A DNA stretch of 64,000 bases, taken from positions 2,728,001 through 2,792,000 of the forward strand of contig OZ004595.1 in NCBI GenBank assembly GCA_963924555.1. Direction: 5' to 3'. This DNA is from Crambe crambe. Taxonomy: Eukaryota > Porifera > Demospongiae > Poecilosclerida > Crambeidae. Made by a program: the position numbers and the translations under genes. Below, piece after piece: positions 10,449-24,956 of the stretch. A model generated the notes under the pieces. That model was not told the DNA's origin. It saw only the letters and a list, made by a program, of their open reading frames with translations, and did not search any database. The number at the start of each line of letters is the position of its first letter. The first letter of the stretch is position 1.

Positions 10449-13400
10449 ATGGCCAAAGAGGAGACACAGTTCACTGGTGAGGCATTTGGCCAGAAGAGGC
10501 CTCCTTTATCAGTGACTATTAAACAAATTCTAGAAAGGTATCCTGATGGACAAATCTTTAAGGTAAAGTACAATGGGGCAGGGCTATAGACACTAGCTAG
10601 TTATGTTACCAAGTAGCTAGCTACACCATACAAAGTAAGTTAGCTCATTAGCCATTTGTAATGAACATGTAAGTTACCCTAGGGATCTACCTAAGATTGG
10701 TGGGGTGAGGGGGGTAGGGGGCTGAATTTTAAGGCAATATAATATAGCTAGTAGTAGAGATCCAATAAATCTGGGGGGTGGGGGAGGGAGAATTTTAAGG
10801 CAATATAATATAGCTAGTAGCTTGAAATAGAGGTAGAGATCCAATAAATCTGGGGGAGGAGGGGGGGAGGGAGGGAGGAAGGGAAGGGACAATAGTGTAG
10901 TATCATCTGAGGGGGAGAAATAGTACGCTATCTATAATCTGGCCCCATAAGTCCCTCATCCTACGTGCCATAACTACAAAACATATTCAGGAAATGATCC
11001 AAAATGCTGACGATGCTGGAGCAAAGAAAGTGCAATTTTTTGTGGATTCTCGGTCCTATGGAAAGGAGTCCCTCGTTAGTCCTGACTTGGCCCAATGCCA
11101 GGGTCCATCTCTCCTATCTGTGAACGATGCCTCTTTCTCTGACAAGGACTGGGAGGGGATCCAAAGTCTACAGCAGAGTGTAAAAGCTGATGATCCTTTC
11201 AAGGTTGGACGTTTTGGAATTGGATTCAACTCAGTCTATCATCTTACAGGTGGTTAGCTATAACATCATAGATATGTGTGTTTGTGTGCGTGCGTGTGTC
11301 GTGTGTGCACGTGCGTGCGTGCGTGCATGTGTGTGTGTGTGCATGCGTGTACCTGTGTGTGAGAATGAGTGAGAGAGAGATGGCTGACCATTGATATTAT
11401 AGGGAATACGCTGAAACTGAAATTGCTAGGTCATGAAGTTTACAATAACTATCTTTCAAAAGTCAAAAGTGGAGGGCCAGAGGGCCGTGGCCCCCTAGAC
11501 TACTCACTATTGGGTCCCCCCAGATTTAGGCCCCCAAGACAATATACTATTGGGTCCCTCCCCCTCCCCCAATATTGGAGCTTCACCTCGGTCATTAATG
11601 TATTAGTGGGTCAGCTATGCTATTTGGGTGCCGAAAAATCGTCAATTTTGTATGAGAAAAACACTTCACTGAATGCTGCTTTTATTAACCTTCTACTAGA
11701 GCCCCAAGTGATACTGTATGGGCTAGGTGATACTGAGGGGCCACTCTCCCTAAAGTTGCCTTACCCCCTGGCCGACATATTTAATATATATAGGGACAAC
11801 CCATGCCCTTAGCCCACATGACTACAGCAAATAAAGCCACTTGGCCTGAACATAATCCCCCCTCCCCCTCCCCCTCCCTCTCCCCCCTCCCAATTAAAAT
11901 TCTGTTTCCTCTGCCTATGAATATTATTTTTTTGCATGCATACAAAATACCCTGCTATCAAAATTATGGTACTAGGAGAATGCAAGCATTAGGGGCATGC
12001 TTAGTTTAACCAATGGTTATCACAAAAATACCAGGAGTAATTATGCTATCTTATATTTTGATGTACATAATTATGTACATTATACAGATGTCCCAGTGAT
12101 AATAAGTGGTGAAAAAGTGGCTTACTTGGAACCTCAAGAACGTATATGGGACCACCAGACTGGGCGATCCTTTACTCTCTCTGAGCTACAAGATACTGAC
12201 AACCTTGCTCCTTTCAACGAAATATCGGATTTTCGATCCAGCGGTATGACAAGCTACTCTAAAACAATATTCCGTTTTCCCCTGCGCAAAAAGCCATCAG
12301 CTCTATCTGAAAATTTGTATGATGTACCTAAAATTCATGAGTTGATACATGCCCTTCGTGAAGAGGCTAAATACCTGCTAGTTTTTTTGCGGTCTATTGA
12401 TACCATCGAAGTTTACGATATTTCTAGCGATGGAACTCAAACTCTATGCTTCAAAACTGAAATTTCTGATAAATACAAGCGTGATATTGGGCGCAAGCGA
12501 AAGAAATTTCTAGATGATCTTAAATTGATGTATGATTCGAAAGCATATGATATATCCAGCTTTATCGAATTCACTGCAAAGTTCAGCATTGAAGTGTCTG
12601 GAGTCGGATTGGACCAAAGCCAGTGTGGGAGATTCAAATGGCTAGTGGCCAATCAGGTAGGCTCTGACAACATGGGTGTTCTTGCGGCAGCTGAAAAGCA
12701 GAAAGTCTTTCCCTGGGTAGGCACAGCACTGGAATTGACTTCCGATCAGAATAATGGTCGGATATTTTGCTTTCTTCCGATGCCAATTGAAGCAGCTTCT
12801 AATCTTCCAGTGCATGTAAATGGTACCTTTGGTCTCACTGATGATCGTCGGAGCTTGAAATGGCCAGGAACAGAGAGGAAAAATGATCCAACAGCAGATT
12901 GGAATAAAATGATTGTCAATCAAATCCTTCCAAGATGTTATGTCACTCTGCTCCGTAAAGCTAAAGATCATCTTCAACATAATAATTTCTATAAAACATG
13001 GCCTGGTGAAAAGATACTGAAAGGTCCCTGGGGAGACATCTTGAAGCCTATTTATGCTTCTCTGTTTGAATATCCAATCATTTGGTCCAAAGGTCATAAG
13101 AAAGAAGGAGAATGGATTGAAGCAAAACAGGGGTTCTTTGTACCAAGAGAAAGCAATATTGAAATAGTAATCCAGCAGTGTCTTGTGTCATGTGGTGTAA
13201 AAGTCGTGGACGTACCACGGAATGTCTGGTATGCCATGGATCTGGCTAGCATCCAAGTGAAGGAGATAAAACCAAAATTAGTACGTAATAAGATCAGCAC
13301 AAGAGACCATTCCAGTTACTTGAAGCTGAGCAAACTTGATAAGTTCACCTTACTGGACTACTGCTTAGCTGACGGGCAGTACCAAGATCTAGCAACAGCT

Positions 13401-16400
13401 AGCTTAGTTTTGCTTCCTCTTTCAGATGGTACATTTGTACAGTTCAGAAAGAGAGCGCACAAAAAGAAATCTGAGACTACAATTTATGTTTGCTCTGATA
13501 CTTGTCCAAGTTACTTGCTTCCTAATCTACAACACTTGATTGTAGATCTCACAGATATCAATATCTCTCTGCATAACAAACTTTTGAAAGTCGCTGAATC
13601 AAAGATGACTCACATCAAGCCATTAACTGTTGAAGACATAGCAAAACTGATCGATCAAGCAATGCCTTCCTCTTGGAAGAATTCAGAAAGAGTGACTCTA
13701 CCAGATAAAGATTTTCCAGCTGAATGGTTTGAAAAATTCTGGAAGTGGGTTGAAGGAAAAAAATTGCATATTTTTACCAATAAATTGATATTACCAGTTG
13801 CTCCACACAAAGATGTGCATGACCCTGCTGCTGAGTTTTGTGCCATAAGATTAACCACATCCCGGTCAGTAATTTATATTCCATCATCACTTGAATGTGA
13901 GGATGCCCCGAAAGAAGCGATTAATAAGCTTCAGGTGTCGATATGCTGGGAAAAGGAGTTTCCATTTGTGAGGCACAAGAATTTGAAGACTTACGTCCAT
14001 GCTTATGATACTAATGGTCTACTTGATGCTATAAGCGCAATACCCAACTATGGCACAGTCAAGTTCAGTACTAATGAGGCAGATGAGTTGAAGAACTTCT
14101 TAAAGCCAAGTGCACTTACAGGAAACCCCAAGAGAGTCAGAATACTGGAAGAACTTGGTATTTTTGTTACGGCTCATAATTCTGGCAATCGCCTGTCATC
14201 AGTTCTACAAGTCAAGTCTGATTCAACTCTCAAAAAAGCAATGGTAGCCCCTCTTGATTTGTGTCTCGATGTCTCCAAGTTGCCACCAACACTGATTATG
14301 TTCTCACAAGTAGATCAGCACCAAAGCCAGGTACAATTGCTCCAGAAAATGAATGTCACTTTTCCAAGCGATTCCGAGTTCATTTCAAAGCATCTGCTTC
14401 CCATGATACGTGCCAAGTCGATTCCTGACAATTTAGTTGACGAGATCATGATTCAAATTCTGGATGCATTTTATGCTCTGAGTTACAATGACAAGACCAT
14501 CGCTATGGAAATCAAATCCCTTCCATTTGTCAGAGTGAGTATGAATGCTGGACACCGGAAATGTCCCCTTGATCTGTATGATCCTCGCAATCACGAAATT
14601 GCTCAAATCTACAAACGAGAATCTGTGTTTCCCATATCTCCTTATGACAAGGAAAGCTGTCTCATTGTGCTGGAACAGTGTGGCTTACGTACAGTAATAA
14701 CACCTTCTGAGATTCTTGATATCATTGCCTCCATAGGTACTTCTCCTGGACCACATCCCCAGCATGTCAATCAAACAATAGTAACTCGTGCTGGAGCGAT
14801 TCTCAACTATATATCTAATGAAAAGTTTCTAGAGCAATTGAGTGATGAGGAAGATGAAATTTCATTCAGCAACAAACTGAAAGAACTATCTACAACTAAA
14901 AGTTGGCTGCCTGTGTTATCGAAACCACCAAACGACTATCCTCTTGATCTTAAGTGGAAAGGAAGAGAGTATGATTCCCATGTCATGTCACTCCAAGCTT
15001 TTCCTTGCTATGTTCTGAGTACTGAAGACTGTGATAGGATGCCTTCATTAGTTGGATCACAAATGTACTTATCAGACCCTGCTTTACCCCCAAGAGTAGC
15101 TCAAATGCTCCTTCCTGTTTGTGACATTGTCCAGCATGTCATATCTCAGCTGCAAGAAATTGTTAAAGTGTACAGAGCACTTACAAGAGAAAATACTTCA
15201 AGTCTGGTGCATCAGATATACCAAGAATTGATGGATTCCAACCACCAGCAAAAGACATACCTCAATGATCCAAGTTCAGAATGGCTCTACATAAGGAAGA
15301 GTCACATATTTGTGAGTCTGTCGGTGGTTGCATCTGAGCAAAATTCAACTTTCCGTCAAAACTTGGAGCCATATATATACCAGCTGCCTGAGAGTTTAGT
15401 AAATTATACACAATTATTTCAGAAATACGGGATGAATGAGAAAGTGTCCCAGTCACAGATTTTGTCAGTTCTCGAGAAGATTAGGGATCATATCTCAAGG
15501 AGTGATAATGAGATTGAATGTCGTCCTGATGAAGCCTGGAACATGGTCATGAACATCTTGAATTGGCTGACCAATAATGGCTCGAAGGATGTCTCTGATC
15601 TGATACAGGAGGTCAATGTGTACATTCCAATTGATTCTGAGGCAGAATCGGAATGGCCTCAACTCGAGAATGCAATAAATGTGGTATTCACTGACAGCGA
15701 ATTCCTCCGAGACTTTGCGATATCAGAGTCTGATACTTCCATCCTGTTCTCCCATTCGAGAATTTATCCTAAAATGGCTGAATGTTTAGGTCTGAAGTTA
15801 CTAACCGATGAGATGGATATATCAGAGGATGCTTTTGAAGACACAGGACAACATGAACCTCTGACTCAACGGCTGAAGACTATCCTCAAGGACTATAAAG
15901 ATGGTCTGACAATCATCAAAGAATTGCTTCAAAATGCAGATGATGCTGAAGCTACTGAGTTCAACATCTGCTATGACAGCAGAACACATATCCTTGAAAC
16001 AAAGAAACTCTTTTTCCAGGGAATGTCTGAATCACATGGTCCAGCTTTGGTGGTTCATAATAATCGGACTTTCTCTAATGATGATTTTGTTAACATCACC
16101 AAGCTGGCAGGAGCCACCAAAGAGAATAAGCAGTTGAAAATTGGTAAATTTGGTATCGGATTTTGCTCTGTGTATCACATAACTGATGTTCCCTCATTTG
16201 TGAGCAGAGATTTGCTTCACATTTTTGATCCTACTTTGACTCACCTCAAAAAGGAAGTCAAAAACCCAAGCCAACCGGGGAAAAAAGTGAAATTCACTCA
16301 GAAGATAATTTCCAAGTCACAACAACTTGATCCCTATGTTGGCCTCTTTGGATTTGATAAAAAGCAAGATTACAAGGGAACCATGTTTCGTTTGCCTTTT

Positions 16401-19400
16401 CGTACATCCCCAAGTGAATTGAGTGGTACATGTTACACTGACGGAACAATCCATGAATTGATGGATAACTTGCAAGGGTGCACCTCAAAGTTGATTCTTT
16501 TCTTGCAGCATATCAACCGTATTACCTTCCAGCACATCAGGAATGGAGAATCAGAACCAACCATTCTATTTGAAATTGTTAAAGAGCCTGTCTCACTGGC
16601 TGTAAATCTGCCACAGAAAGTCCAGCTTAACAAAATCTATAATTCCTCATCTCAGTCTTCAGAATATTGGTTAGTGGCTGAAAACGAATCAAATTTCGAA
16701 GGTAAGTATGCTACAGCATCAGTAGCATGTACTCTTAACTTCGATGAAGTTTCAAGTTACAGTGTGAGGAAGAAATTAGATGGTGAAGCATTCTGCTTCT
16801 TACCACTTTCTCAGTCAATTGGCTTCCCAGTACACATCAGTGGTAATTTTGCTGTGATCAATAACAGGCGTGGGTTATGGACATCAGATGAAGCCACCCA
16901 CAAGGCAGACACTGAAGTAAAGTGGAACTTGAATATGATGAAATTGGTCGTTCCAAAGGCATACCACTCCTTGCTTATAGCTCTTCAAAGAATGCATTCA
17001 GAAAAACGACTATCAGAGTATAACTTTTATGATTTTTGGCCACTTGAAGAAAAGATCAAAATCAGTAACCCTTGGAAGTATGTCATAGTACCGTTGTACA
17101 AATTACTAATGAGAGATGAATTGTTTTACTCAACCACAAAGAAGTGGCTGACTCTTCAGAGTTGCAAGGTTCTTGACTCCAACATTTTATCTCTGCCTCC
17201 AGACAATACCACACCTGAGTGTGTATCAGAAATAATGACGCACCTTAAAATCCCATTAGTCAACTTGCCTGAAAATTATAAGCAGCATCTCGACTTAAAT
17301 ACTGTGCTCATAACTGAGAAAAAATTTATTGAACTCTTTTTTCAAAATTTGAAACAATTCGATGTGATTAAAGATAGCAGAAACGAAATGGTTCAGTGCT
17401 TGTTAGAAGTTTACGCGTCAGATTTTGATGATGGGACGACAAGAAGTTATTTCCTAGACAATTATTTGAGAAAGTATTCTTGCATTCCATCCTCACCCAA
17501 TGGGACTGTGTTAAAAAAATGTAGTGAATTGATCGACCCAGAATCAAAGTTTGCTGATCTGTATGACAGGAGTGAGCATCATTTCCCAGCAAAAGAAATA
17601 GCTTCTCGCCATCTTTCAAGCACTGCTTTACATAACTTGGGGATGCTGTATGAGATCATTCCATGGAATATGCTGATTGAAAGGGCTCAAACAATCCCTA
17701 CATTGATGAAAACTAACAAAGTCGAAGCTCTTGAACGTGTCAAGCTGATCCTTTACAGCATTAAGAATCATACTGAAAAAGACCCTCCCTCAACTGGCAT
17801 TTTGCTACACGATATTCCATTTCTTCCAGTGCTCACAAAGCCTGATGGTTACCCTCTTGATTGGAGAGGTGATAACGCACCACTTTTATGTGGCAGTCAA
17901 TTGGTTCTTGTAGGGCTTTCAGAAAGGTATCAGGGTGTTAGTAACACTCATACTCATGTAGCAGGTGCTCAAGTCATGTTCTTATGTGAAAAGCCACCTA
18001 AAGATGGAGGATGTGGTTCACTTGATCGGTCCTTGAGGAAAATCTTGCACATCAAACAAGCTCCATCATGTGATGATGCCATTCATCAACTAAAACAACT
18101 TATTGATTTATCAAAATCAAAAGTGGAACTGAAAATAATTGATGAAATGTGTGCACAAATTTATGCTTTTCTAGACAGGGAAATCAAGTATGCTCGTGGA
18201 AAGGAGAAGCCTACTCCAAAGTGTATTGGTGAGATGAAGCGTATCAATTCAGTCTGGACTGGTTCAAAGTTCATAGGTATGCAATGTATTGCCAAGAAGT
18301 GGACACTTAATGGACCATATCTTTACCAAGTACCATCAATTTTATCTGGCCAAGTTGACTTATGCTCTACACTTGATATCAAAGAAGAATTTACAGAAGA
18401 TGATTTGAAGTCCACACTGCAAGATATGAGTATCGAGTTTAAAAATTGTCCTATTGACAAGGACAGCCAAGAAGTATTTTCCAACCTGATACCACTGCTA
18501 CGTCATCTCTCACCACCAGAATTCAGTAATTTCAAAATTATGCTCCCTGATGAGAATTTTATTATGAGACGGTCTGATAATCTAGCATATAATGATGCAG
18601 ATTGGGCTCCACACGATGATAAGTATACCTATGTGAACGGTTCAATTTCAAAAGAATTAGCCAAGCAACTCCTCATAAAGCCTGTCAGCTCCGAACTGCT
18701 GGAAAAGTATGTCTTGAAAGAGAAGTCCTTTTTTGCTGGCTCTGAGTTTGGTCAAAGAGAAGAGCTGACTCAACGAATTCAGAATATTTTGCGAGACTAT
18801 CCATTCAATATCACTCTACTGAAAGAGCTTTTGCAAAATGCAGATGACGCTAAAGCAACTAAAATGTGCATTATTTTGGACAAGCGATCTCATCTCAAAG
18901 ACAAAGTTCTATCTGAAAATTGGCAAAAACTTCAGGGACCTGCCCTACTTGTGTGGAATAATAGTATTTTCACTGACAAAGATCTCAAAGGAATACAGCA
19001 ACTTGGCTTGGGGAGCAAGAGGTCTGATAATGAAACCATCGGTCAGTATGGTATAGGATTTAATGTCGTCTACCATCTCACCGATTGCCCGAGTTTTGTC
19101 ACTGGTGAAAACACACTCTGTATCCTGGATCCTCACTGCCACTTCATCCCAGGAGCCACTCCCAAAGCTCCAGGAAGGATATTCAGTGGTGATGTTTGGG
19201 AAAATTACTCTGGCATCAAGTCAGCTTACCTACGTGGTGGACTCAATAAGACCTTACCCGAGTTACAAGGTGGATCTCTTTTCCGATTTCCCCTTCGATG
19301 CACTAGAGAGCTTTCAGCCATGTCTGAAATAGTTGATAATAGCAATGTCCCTGAAGAAGGTGAATGTACTATCAGTGCTCAAGAAATGCATAAACACTTA

Positions 19401-22400
19401 AATACTTGGGCACCAAAGATGAAGAATGCCATGTTTTTCTTAAATCATGTAACTGAGCTGAAGTTTTGTGTGATTGAAGAAAACTCCACAGACATTTCCA
19501 TAGAATACTCATACAAGACTTGTGTGGATGATGCTGCAAAGAGAAAGAGGGCACTACTACATGACAAAATTTCTAACTTCAAGAATGTATCAGGTGATGA
19601 ATGCTGTCTTATTGACTACCCCTTGACTCTAATAGACTCCACACCTAATTCAGTGATGAAAGAAGAGTGGATTGTGCAGCAAGGTGTTGGAGATGTCTGC
19701 AATGCTGCCCAGAAGTGGCAGTTTGTGAAACAGGTAAAGCCAAAACATGGTTTGGCTTCTCCTCTGCACTTTTCCTCCTCAGATTCCCAAAACAGTTCCA
19801 CTCAAGAAGGTAGAGGGAGGAACTTTGAAGGACAAGTATTTTGCTTTCTTCCTCTGCCAATTTTTTCTAACCTTCCTGTGCATATTAATGGGAATTTCAT
19901 CTTGAATTCTTCTCGTTCCAACTTGTGGTTTAACATCGATATGGATGATAGAACAAGATGGAATGCCAACCTCATCAGAGCTGTGGGATCTTCTTATGAG
20001 AAATTTTTATCCAATATCAAGCAGTATTTCTTTCCTCAAACAACATACAAATCCTGGCCACCTCTTATTGCTGCCATCCATTCTTACTATGATGTGTTTC
20101 CCCAAGTAGGTAGAAGAGAGCTTGATAAGAAGTGGTCTGATCTTGCAGAAGATGTGTATGAGAAGCTGGTTTCATCTAATGCTCAAGTGATGATGGTCAC
20201 AAGATCCAGTGGACCTTCTAATGCATCAGCTGAAAGGTCTAAGGTTTTCACAATACAGTGGCATCGTTGCATTGATAGCTCCTCATCAAAGATCTATTTC
20301 TGGAAGTCAAAAGAGAGTAGCAGGGAATATGACCAGAAGACTATAAGGCCTATACTTGAGGATATCGGGATGAAAATCACATCTGCTCCGTTGCGATTAA
20401 TGGGCCACTTCAATGAAGCTTTAGCAAAGAAGAAATGTGTGGAAATTGTATCTGTATCACCCCAGGCTGTTTATTCCTATTACACCAAGTATTATAACCA
20501 GTGCAGTTCAACTGGTTTCCCTGCAGCCATCAAAGATACTTCTTTCTCCATGATCAGTAATTTCAAAATCTTCACTTCGTATGTATTATTGAGTGAATGG
20601 GAGTATCAATCACAAGGTCACACATTCCCTGAACCTCCTTTTGGTTTTCCTTTGTTGCTGACAGAGGATGAGAAGCTGAGATGCTTTGATAAAGCACATA
20701 TGACTGTAAAATCTGAATTCGCCCATTTATTCCCATCATGTCAAAGTCAATTTTTGCATCATGATTTACTTGATTGTTACTATTCTAGTGCATATTTTAT
20801 TGATTCACAAAATGGTCTAGATGTAGTACGAGTGATCTTTACAAAATCCCTCCCAAGTATATTGTTTTCTACAACGAAAGCAAATAATGATCATGAGCAG
20901 ATCATCTCAAAAGACAAGCTGAAAAGTATTTGGGAATGCTTTTCCAAAGATGCTTTATTTGAACACTATCTCCCCGAGATTATCAAACTCTGTGCCATTA
21001 TTCCTGCAACCAATGGCTACTTATTCACATCTAAGAATCCTCTCCAGCCTGTAGTAGTGACTCCTAAGATACATCAGCAATATATAAGCACAGTTGAAGT
21101 TCTCAAGAGTTTGGGAATGCCTTTTGTCGATACTGCAATAGCACGCACAGATAGAATTGGCTGTCCAAGTCTGGTCGACTACAGAGAAGTATTAACAAGT
21201 CTTTATCATCTATTTCAGGAAAGAGATATATCAGCTTCCATGAACGGTACTCGTGTGTCTACTATAGTTGAGCTCTTAAAAGGAATTGATTATAGATATG
21301 ATCCACAAAGCTGTGGTTTGGTGAAGTCGTTGCCGATCTATGAAGCTGTAGATGGTAAATTTGTTAGTATCAATGAGACAGAAGTGTATATGTGGCCTGA
21401 AAAGGACACAATGTGTGATATTGCTTACAGCAAATGGAGCAAACATGTGAATGTCATCTTTCTGAACCGCAGTGCAGTTTGGAAGGATTTAGCCTCAAGA
21501 GAAGTATTATCCATACAATCAATCGCCGCAGAAGACTTGTATGTAAAGTTTATTTTCCCATGGTTTTCGCACCTAAGTGATGATGAAAGATATACTCACC
21601 TAGACCATCTCAAAAATTTGTATGATATTAACAAACCTTTTAAGGAATCAGCACTACGGTTTTCTGGTAATTATCAAAAGTCTCAAAGAGCTAACAATTT
21701 TATAAATGCATTACGTGATTTGAAATGCCTAAAATCCAAAGATGGCATTTTGAGGAGAATCAATGAGTTCTGTGATCACAAACAAGTTATATTCACAAAT
21801 TTTTCCATGAAGTTTCAATTCCTTCCTGATAAGTTTAGAGAACCCAATGAAGAGATAAAATGGATGGACTTCTTTAAAGAACTTGGATTGCGAGAAACTG
21901 TGACAAAAAATGAATACCAGGAATTTTGTACAGAAGTGTCTAAAGGAAACCATGGACATCTCACCAATGCTTCTACTGTTCTTGTGAAGCATCTACTTTC
22001 TGATGCTGCAAAGGCTGAAGCATGGCATTATGATGCTATCTTTCTCTCTAAGATTTCTCATATACCATTTGTGGTGGCTAAAAAAGATGAATCACTGAAT
22101 TGGATAGTTAAAGAAGCCGAGCCGAATGTAACTATTGCACAGGGAGGTATCATGATTTCTCTCACTTCTCCTTGCCAAGCATGCACACTTGACTGCAGCA
22201 CCCTCCTATGGACTGTAAAACCAATGGTGGACTTACATCTCCCATGCTTTCAGACTCATGAGAGCATTTCAATGTTGAAAAACTTGAAAGTAACGGAAAA
22301 TTCCAACGCTACTTCATCTGATGTCATTGAGAATATCAGTAACATTAGCAATCACAGTCACTTTGCCAACTTTGATCTATTTGATTCCTATCCTGAGAGC

Positions 22401-24869
22401 ATGAAACAACCAGAAGCCATCCAAAAGGGATTGATGCAAGTTATGAAAGAAAATTTCCAACACTTGAGTGGTAATGTATCTGATTCTGAGATTAGTACCT
22501 TAAGTTCGCTCCCTTGTATTCCAGTTTATAGTGTTCCTCTAGAAGCTGGCAAGCGACAGCTGGTGTTGGTCAAACCCTGCTATGTGGTTAGTTGTGAGGT
22601 AAAGAACTTCCACCCCTACCTTCACAGCTTGCCCGATGACCTACATGCTGTTTTACCTGTAATGACAAGTATAGGGGTGAGGAATAAGATTGATATGAGT
22701 CATATTCAAGCAATATTAGAAATGGCATACACACGTGCCGAGGATCAGATATTGGAAGTGAACACACAGAAATGCGTTGTAGATGCTCTAAAAAAGCTGA
22801 AATTTCTACTCGCTGACACTGAGAAAAAGGACGCCGAAGATATTGGAAAAATATTGGCTCCTCTTTATCTTCCAAGCACTGAAGGGAAACTGGAACTGTC
22901 AACCAGTTTGATGTATGGTGACACTAGTGCTTACCGGGGACACTTAAAACTTAACTTGCAGGATATAGAGTATGCACAATTGCATATTCGAATGAGTGAC
23001 TACATCCTGTTTGGTGCATCACAATTTTGCGATGCTCTACCTGAGAATGTCAGACCGAAACGGATGTCTGATATTTGTGAGCAGAATATAGTATCACAAT
23101 GTGATAAAGTGGCTGACTCAGAAGTCACTTCAAAGATCAAAGAAATGTTGAAGATTAAGCTCATTTCAACTGCTGCTTTGAAGATTATTTTGCACTACAT
23201 CAAAGATGATAGTATCAGTGACAAGATAAAAAATTTCCTAGATGATTTTCTGTGCAACATTAAAGTACTTACAGTCAGGGGATTGAAAACAGCCATCAAG
23301 ATAAGAGACTCTGGTATAAATATAGGAACTGCAACAACTGATTTTTTTCTACAGTGTCAGGAAAACCACAATTGTTGCCTCTATCTTGATGCAAAAATTA
23401 CAGTTCCCATGGATGACTGGGCTCTGAGTGAATTAGCTGATTACATCATGCGTCAGATAGCAAAGGAGAAGCCTCAGATGGAGGGAGAAGCTCGAAGAAA
23501 GATTAGAGAGATGTTGAAGCTTCTCTTTAAGGTTCAAAACGGTCCACAGATTGAGAATTTACTTGAAAAGGAAGATATTGCTATTCAGTCTCAAGATATG
23601 GACTTGATGGAAGCAGAACTTGGAAGGGAGATTCCACACTGCTGGCATCATAGATTGGATCAAGACATTGACAACATATTTTATCCCACTGAGTGGGTAG
23701 GGTACGAACAGCATGAAAATCACATTGTTTTTGCCCAAATAGGTTATCCAATTCTACCCAATGACCAAACTGATTTGGATTCAATACCAAGAGTGCACAT
23801 GAGGTACAAAATATACATAAAAAAGGATGACGTGGAGGGTATTGATGTAAGTGGATTGGATTTGTTCAAGTTCATCAAAGGGAAGGCAAAAGTTAAGATA
23901 GAACAAGACTCAGTTTCAGGCCATGCAGTTGTGATCTATGAAGGTGATGGTTCTTCAGAAGAAAAGATGGAGAGTGAAGAAGATAGAGTCAAGGCTAATG
24001 CTGAGAATCTTAAATCCATTGAGGAAAAAATCCGTGAAGAATTGAAAGAGATCTGGAAGTTACCAGAAGATTTGAAGAAGAAAGCCATCAAGAGAATGTA
24101 CCTGAAGTGGCATCCAGATAAGAATCCAGATGATCCTGAATTCGCAGAGGAGGTCTTCAAGTTTCTTAAGAGTCAGGTTGAACGATTGGAAAATGGACAA
24201 GGGGTGAGCAGTGATGATGAACCAGGTTACACAAGCCACCAGTATCGATCCAGGTGGGCTCATGATTTCTCAACATGGGATCAAACTGCTCGAGATCACT
24301 TTCGCTGGTTTAACTATGAGCAAAAATATCACAGTTCTGGCTTTGCAAAGTCTCATAATTACAGTGGTTCAACATCTGATGCTGGATGGTTCTTCCAAGG
24401 CTCTGATGATGATGCCAAAAAGCAGCAATTGAAGAATATCAGAGAAGGAAGAAGGTGGGTGGAACAGGCAGAAGTCGATTTTGGAATGCTTGAAGCTAAT
24501 CTCTCTCTGAGTATATCTGATCCCAGTCTTCGTGGATATGGGCTCGTGTGTTTCTTATCCCACCAAGTCGCAGAAAAGGCCCTACAAGGTGGAGTCTTTG
24601 CTATTTGTGGTGAAGATAGAAGGAAAGATCACAACCTCTCTCGACGAGCCTACATGGTTCAAGCGAGGAAGCTTGGTTTAACCTTTGGGTTGCTGTCTCA
24701 TGTTGCACCTCTTGAAAGGTACTACCTTGATAGTCGATATCCTAACCAATGGGAAGGCTATGACAATATTCCTGCTGACCACTTTACTGCCAGTGATGCT
24801 TCAGAAGCTGTGAAGAATGCAACATTTGTGTTGGAGATGGTGAAGAGTCTCATGCCTGACATGAACTAA
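10449..24869 (+). CDS. SACS: Sacsin-like giant chaperone protein
   Basis: Exons 10449..10562, 10991..11249 and 12088..24869 join in frame to a protein of about 4384 residues, close to human sacsin (about 4579). In animals sacsin acts in the cytoplasm near mitochondria and intermediate filaments as an Hsp90/Hsp70-type co-chaperone. Three large repeats each begin with a GHKL-type ATP pocket: QNADDA plus GIGFNSVYH near residues 40-125, LLQNADDAEA plus GIGFCSVYHITD near 1380-1480, and LLQNADDAKA plus GIGFNVVYHLTD near 2345-2450. A J domain with the HPD motif (KWHPDKNP) lies near 4105-4160 and a HEPN-like helical domain near 4245-4380. The N-terminal ubiquitin-like domain of vertebrate sacsin is absent. 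ATG 10449 has a strong context (A at -3, G at +4). However, an AG acceptor lies just before it at 10444-10445 in phase 0, so it could also be an internal exon of the adaptor gene at 1..3879. Confidence 0.93.
10690..10875. repeat. Two-copy G-rich direct repeat in sacsin intron 1
   Basis: The block GAATTTTAAGGCAATATAAT followed by AGCTAGTAG and AGAGATCCAATAAATCTGG occurs twice, each beside a poly-G tract. Non-coding. Confidence 0.75.
11270..11372. repeat. GT/GC microsatellite in sacsin intron 2
   Basis: Alternating GT, GC and GCGT tract between the second and third sacsin exons. Any open frame through it is a by-product. The rest of the intron (11373..12087) holds C-rich tracts and no exon. 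Confidence 0.9.
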
Positions 24870-24956
24870 CTGTGTATGTTGTAGTATTGTTTTTTGTTGT
24901 TTTTTTATTTTTATTATTGTTGTTTTATTATGGCTACTAGTTTTATTATGGGCTAC

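Noticed and set aside
11369-11812. 147-codon frame
   Set aside because: Lies in sacsin intron 2, has no family likeness, and is flanked by the true donor and acceptor of the sacsin exons.
11997-12087. Sacsin start within the large open frame at 11997
   Set aside because: The first 91 bases are intron; the exon starts after the AG at 12087, which restores the HLTDVP motif of the first repeat.
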